From contig JASXTE010000002.1 of the NCBI GenBank assembly GCA_030280995.1, forward strand, positions 24,897,683 to 24,961,682: a DNA stretch of 64,000 nucleotides, in the 5' to 3' direction. Below, piece by piece: positions 60,235-64,000 of the stretch. The stretch's first letter is position 1; each line of letters begins with the position of its first letter. Source of the DNA: Hemileia vastatrix (Eukaryota; Basidiomycota; Pucciniomycetes; Pucciniales; Zaghouaniaceae). A program made the position numbers and the translations under genes. A model generated the notes under the pieces. The model ran no database searches. It was not told the DNA's origin and saw only the letters and a program-made list of their open reading frames with translations.

Positions 60235-61515
60235 TTCCAGTTTAGATTCTTGGTGGAAAGTTATAAATTAAAAGATTGAATTGAGTTGACCAAAATAGAT
60301 TGAAATTCACATTTAAAGTCTTGGTGGACCAAACATTTAATTGATTGCCAGTTTATAGTCTTAGTGGACTAAAGATTGTTTATGTGCATTGATATAGTTA
60401 ACTCTTTCTAATTGAGGTCTAGGATGAACCAAAGATTGAATAATTTGCCAGTTTAAGGTCATGGTGGACCAAACTTTTGATCAATTTTTAATCCAGTTTA
60501 GGGTCATGGTGGACCAAAGAGTGAGTCATTTTGAATTTCCAGTTTAGGGTAATAGTGGACCAAAAATTCATTAGTATTTCATAGAAATTTCTGCAAATAA
60601 TAATTGAATTGACAATTTAAGGTCCTAGAGGACCAGGATTTTGTAAATATTAAAAGGAATCTTTATAAATTCCCAGTTTAAAGTCTTAAAGGACTAACAG
60701 CACTCAAGGAAGAACCACATTCTTTAAGAATATCTTGAAAACTATCCAGTATAAAGTCTTAGAGGACTAACAGCATCTTGAAGTAGGATCCCATAATGCT
60801 TGAGCATCACTAGACCCTTTTTCCTGTTTAAAATAACTATAAAAGAAAAGAAAAAGAAAAATTAAAAATTAAATTATAAATTTTAATAACTAGTTTATAT
60901 ATTTTTATGATTATTTTTATATATATTTTATTTTATTTTTATTTTTATTATTTATTTTATTATTTTTATATTTTATTTATTTTTTATTAATTTTTTTTTT
61001 TGAAAGTGATTTATAAATAAAGAAATATAAAAGATTGTTTTGAAAATAAAATTTTTAAATTTTAATTTTAAAGAATGTTTAAGAAAATTAAAAAAAAATT
61101 AAAAAGTTGAAATAATAAGAAAAATCTAAATTTAAATTTTAAAAGATGACCCCTGGGCAATTGATGAGCCGTACCCTTGACATCATACCCACATCCAAGT
61201 GAAACTTGATGTGGTTACACAAATGAGAAATTGAATTTAGAAAATAAATGAAAGTTTTTAGAAATAAAGAATTTTAAAATAATGATCACTGGGTGGGCTC
61301 CCTCCAATTTTTAAAAATTATTAGAGACCACCAGTGAGAATCACCCTTTACAAAAATTTTAAAATTAATAATAATATAAAAGAAATATAATGAAATTACA
61401 AAACAAAAAAAAACATAAAAAAAAAGTCTAAACAAAATAAAAAGAAACTCTTGAATCCGGCCTTGTAATTTCATTGTCTTGTTGTGTTGTCCTAGTTTAT
61501 AGTCTTAGTGGACTT
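60235..61515. repeat. Array of short units with a GGTC...GACC or AGTC...GACT hairpin
   Basis: At least ten units at about 60235-60790, and one more near 61495, have the form CCAGTTTA, GGTC or AGTC, a 5-7 nt loop, GACC or GACT, AAA. The paired ends change together: GGTCATGGTGGACC, AGTCTTAGTGGACT, GGTCCTAGAGGACC. Spacing is 40-60 bp. The part at 60800-61480 is AT-rich with an imperfect hairpin at about 61282-61340 (CACTGGGTGG...CCACCAGTG). The design resembles the leaders of elements A and D, but the words differ. Confidence 0.65.
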
Positions 61516-61576
61516 TGTATAATTCAAAAACAAAGCCAGGATTCAACTAGAAACAGGGAAAAACTGGTAACAAACA

Positions 61577-61626
61577 TTGTGGGGTAATTGTGAATAGAGC
61601 AGCCAGCCCATCAATTACCCCCAATC
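61577..61626. repeat. Inverted repeat around 61600
   Basis: GGGGTAATTG and CAATTACCCC form 10-bp arms, extended by ATTG/CAAT, with a loop of about 20 bases. Confidence 0.7.
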
Positions 61627-61814
61627 TTTCCAATATTTAATTCAGAAGGATCCCCTGTGAACACTTCTACCAATAAATTTTATCATATCCATCATAAATC
61701 TTCACCAAATTTTTATTGTTTTTTAAATTTTTAAGAATTTTCAACAAATCTCTTCATAAACTTCATAAGATTATTGTTACTAGTTTTGTAACCAAGGTAG
61801 TAAAACAACAGAAT

Positions 61815-61939
61815 TTATACTGAGTAGTTTATCCTCATTCCAGAGTAGCAAAAATTTGACAACATATTTAAAACATAGTTTACCCTCATCCCATAGTTGC
61901 AATTTAACATTTGACAGTTAGTTTACCCTCATTGCGGAG
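61815..61939 (-). repeat. Three direct copies of an ATGAGG(A/G)TAAACT word after element C pol
   Basis: On the minus strand, GGAATGAGGATAAACTACTC, GGGATGAGGGTAAACTATG and GCAATGAGGGTAAACTAAC lie roughly 45-55 bp apart. The same word occurs on the plus strand near 22591 and 23036. Confidence 0.65.
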
Positions 61940-64000
61940 CTAAACTTCAGCACTCATGGTTCCCCTAGGATAGAACCGCTTGACTTGATTGGCTGCTACC
62001 CTCTTCTTTAAGACTACTCCATCCAACTCTTCTAACACATATGAACCTCCAGAAACATGTTCTTTGACTTTGTATGGTCCATTCCACCTATCTGCAAACA
62101 TCTTGCCCCATTGGCTCTCCAAACTCCTATTATACACCAAAACCATATCACCAGCTTTCAAAGGTTTTCTAAGTCAATGCGCCAAACACTCATCCCAATA
62201 TCTTACTGACTGATTTTGGATCTTCATCATCCGTGAATATGCCTTTTCTAAGTATTCTTCTTTCTTTTCTAACTGGATCATTCTTGCACATAATAGTTCT
62301 TCAGTGGTCTTGACCAAATCCCAGTGAACTCAAAGATATGATTAAGCTTCTAAATCAACCATTAAAGATGTTTTCTGTCCAAAAAAAAGTTCATAAGGCC
62401 GAAATACAGCTGTCCTCTTGGCAGTGATTCTTTCAGTAAATAAAACTAAAGGTAAATAGTGCCTCCATTTTTCAGCAGTTGTCCCACGCAATTTAACTAA
62501 AGCATCCTTAATAACTTGATGCCCTCTTTCAACCATGCCCTCAGCTTCAGGATAATAAGGGGTTGCTACCCTAAACTTTGATCCAACTTTTGATATAGCT
62601 TCACTAAATTCTGTCCCAAATTCAGAACCTCCATCTACCGTCACCAATTTTATAACTCCATATCAATACACCCAGTTTTTCAACAAGAAATCCGCCACAT
62701 TTTTGGCAGTCAAATTAATAAGAGGTGCTGCCTCTACCCAACCAGATAAATCATCTCTTTCCACAATTAAATATTTATACCTTCCCTCCTTAATATGAAC
62801 GGCATCTAAACTAACCCTTCCAAAAAGAGTATTTTCACCAGTAGTGTGTCCAGGTTCTTTAGGCCTTAAATAAATTTTTCTTTGACATTATTTGCATGAC
62901 TGAACCCATTGTTTAACAGCCATTCTCATTCCAGGCCACCAAAATCAATAAGAAATTTGTCTAAATGTTTCACCAATGCCTCTATGCACAAGATCTTCAT
63001 GCAGTGATTTCAAAACTAATTAATTCCCTTTCTTTTGTGTTAAAACAACTTGAGGATTTGGATACCTCCTTTTAATTAATTGTCAACCAGATGAGTAAAA
63101 CACCAATTACTTCCTTTTTATAGCCACCCATTTTTCTTCTTCACAATCTTCTGGCCTCTCTAATTTCAACAAATATTTGAATAATAATAAATAAAAACCA
63201 GTCTGACCCCAGAATTCATCTTGAAAATCAATTAATATAATATCAATGGGAACCTCTCTATCACCAACATCACCTGCACATGAATGATCCAATAATTGTT
63301 GACCACAAATTTGCCTCTTGATTGAGCTATGTTGACATTCTTCCACTGAACCTCTTGACCTCTTATTTACCAAATTTGAAAAAACCTCTTTCTCTTCCCC
63401 ACACTTTTTACACCTACATTTGTCCATCCCCTTTTTAACCAAATGTTCCTCTACATTAACCAACCTCTCTTTAACCAAATTTACTTATTCTCCAACATAT
63501 ACACCATTCCTCAACCTACTACTATCCCATAAAACAACTCCATCTTCATCTATGTACACCACATATTCTTCAACCTCTTTTTTACCAAATTTTTCTACAC
63601 CACTTTCTTCATTTAACCCTTCTTCAAATTTATACACATGAAAATAATTTTCCATTTTATCCTCTTGGTGGAGGTCATCACCATAATTTTCTACACATAT
63701 TAGTCCTGCCAGTTTAACCTCATGGGGGAGGTATGGAAAGTCTTCAGCTCCTTTAGTGCTAGCTTTAATAATTGGTATATCTTCATTGAAATCTTCTGAG
63801 TCTGAATCATATTCAGTGGGTGGTCTTCTTGACATACCATCTTGCATAGTAAATGTTTTTCCAGGCTTATGAAATAAATCAAAAGAAAAATTCTGGATAA
63901 GTGCTACCCATATAGTCATAGGTGCATTTGATAAACTTGGGGAATTAATCATTTGAATTAATGATTTTACATCCACTTGCAACTCAAAGTGCTGACCCCA
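61940..64000 (-). pseudogene. Gypsy element C, RNase H to integrase C-terminus (runs off the window)
   Basis: Read from 64000 downward, it starts in RNase H (LQVDVKSLIQMINSP, KPGKTFTMQDGMSRRPP) and passes an acidic linker and CAGDVGDREVP. Integrase follows: a zinc region with C-x2-C before QRKIYLRPKEPG, SLDAVHIKEG, VTVDGGSEFG and AEGMVERGH, so the catalytic D, D and E are all present. A C-terminal GDMVLVYN...GPYKV domain ends at 61940. It is close to Gypsy B (SRRPPTEYDSDSEDFNEDIP against SRRPPTKEDSDSEEFDEDIP), but continues past the point where B is broken. Several in-frame stops (for example after MVDLEA near 62342) make it inactive. No LTR was recognised beyond it. Confidence 0.8.

Overview
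The window reads as nuclear DNA of a basidiomycete fungus, most likely a rust (Pucciniales). It is very AT-rich. The two intact host genes have many short GT-AG introns (about 55-110 bp), there is a broken TET/JBP-type dioxygenase, and most of the rest is nested LTR retrotransposons and short fold-back elements. The rust assignment is an inference; no species marker was seen. All comparisons were made by eye.

Layout. 1-1147: the 3' part of an unrecognised spliced gene. 2069-3289 (minus): a TET/JBP-like 2-oxoglutarate/Fe(II) dioxygenase pseudogene. 3500-3897: three stem-loops with unrelated stems but the same 24-nt head. 5023-5775: an array of about 14 consecutive inverted repeats. 5776-11390: AT-rich sequence with no visible gene. 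11395-12344: an old fold-back-element end and a diverged LTR. 12838-18271: a fold-back element split by a decayed Copia retrotransposon (12933-18238, 127-bp LTRs). 18503-35625: a nest. Gypsy element B (LTR 18503, gag from about 19740, pol to 34511) carries a 1.44-kb solo LTR (target duplication ATGTT) that itself holds a fold-back element. B also carries a complete chromodomain Gypsy element A (23067-31912, target duplication AAAAT). B ends abruptly at 34511 against an inverted LTR and leader of its own family. 35776-35991: a broken Zn2Cys6-like reading frame. 36050-37908: two adjoining LTR relics on the minus strand.

37909-45713 holds no gene, but has at least five fold-back elements and long homopolymers. 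45714-49306 (plus) is a 12-exon plasma-membrane H+-ATPase gene; the proposed splicing gives exactly 953 codons plus a stop. 50288-53473 (plus) is a 6-exon PET127-like mitochondrial RNA-processing gene of 917 codons plus a stop. 54152-59600 is the 5' part of a second A-like Gypsy element (D), with its own leader repeat split by an 804-bp solo LTR (target duplication GATCT). 60235-61515 is another repeat array. 61940-64000 (minus) is the integrase end of a B-family Gypsy element that runs off the window.

How it works together. Only two genes look functional: the proton pump that energises nutrient uptake, and a mitochondrial RNA factor. The most unusual signal is repeated use of small hairpins whose stems differ while their architecture is kept. 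It appears in the 14-hairpin array, the three shared-head hairpins, and the tandem arrays in the leaders of Gypsy elements A and D and at 60235-61515. The TET/JBP relic belongs to a family known to be expanded alongside transposons in basidiomycetes.
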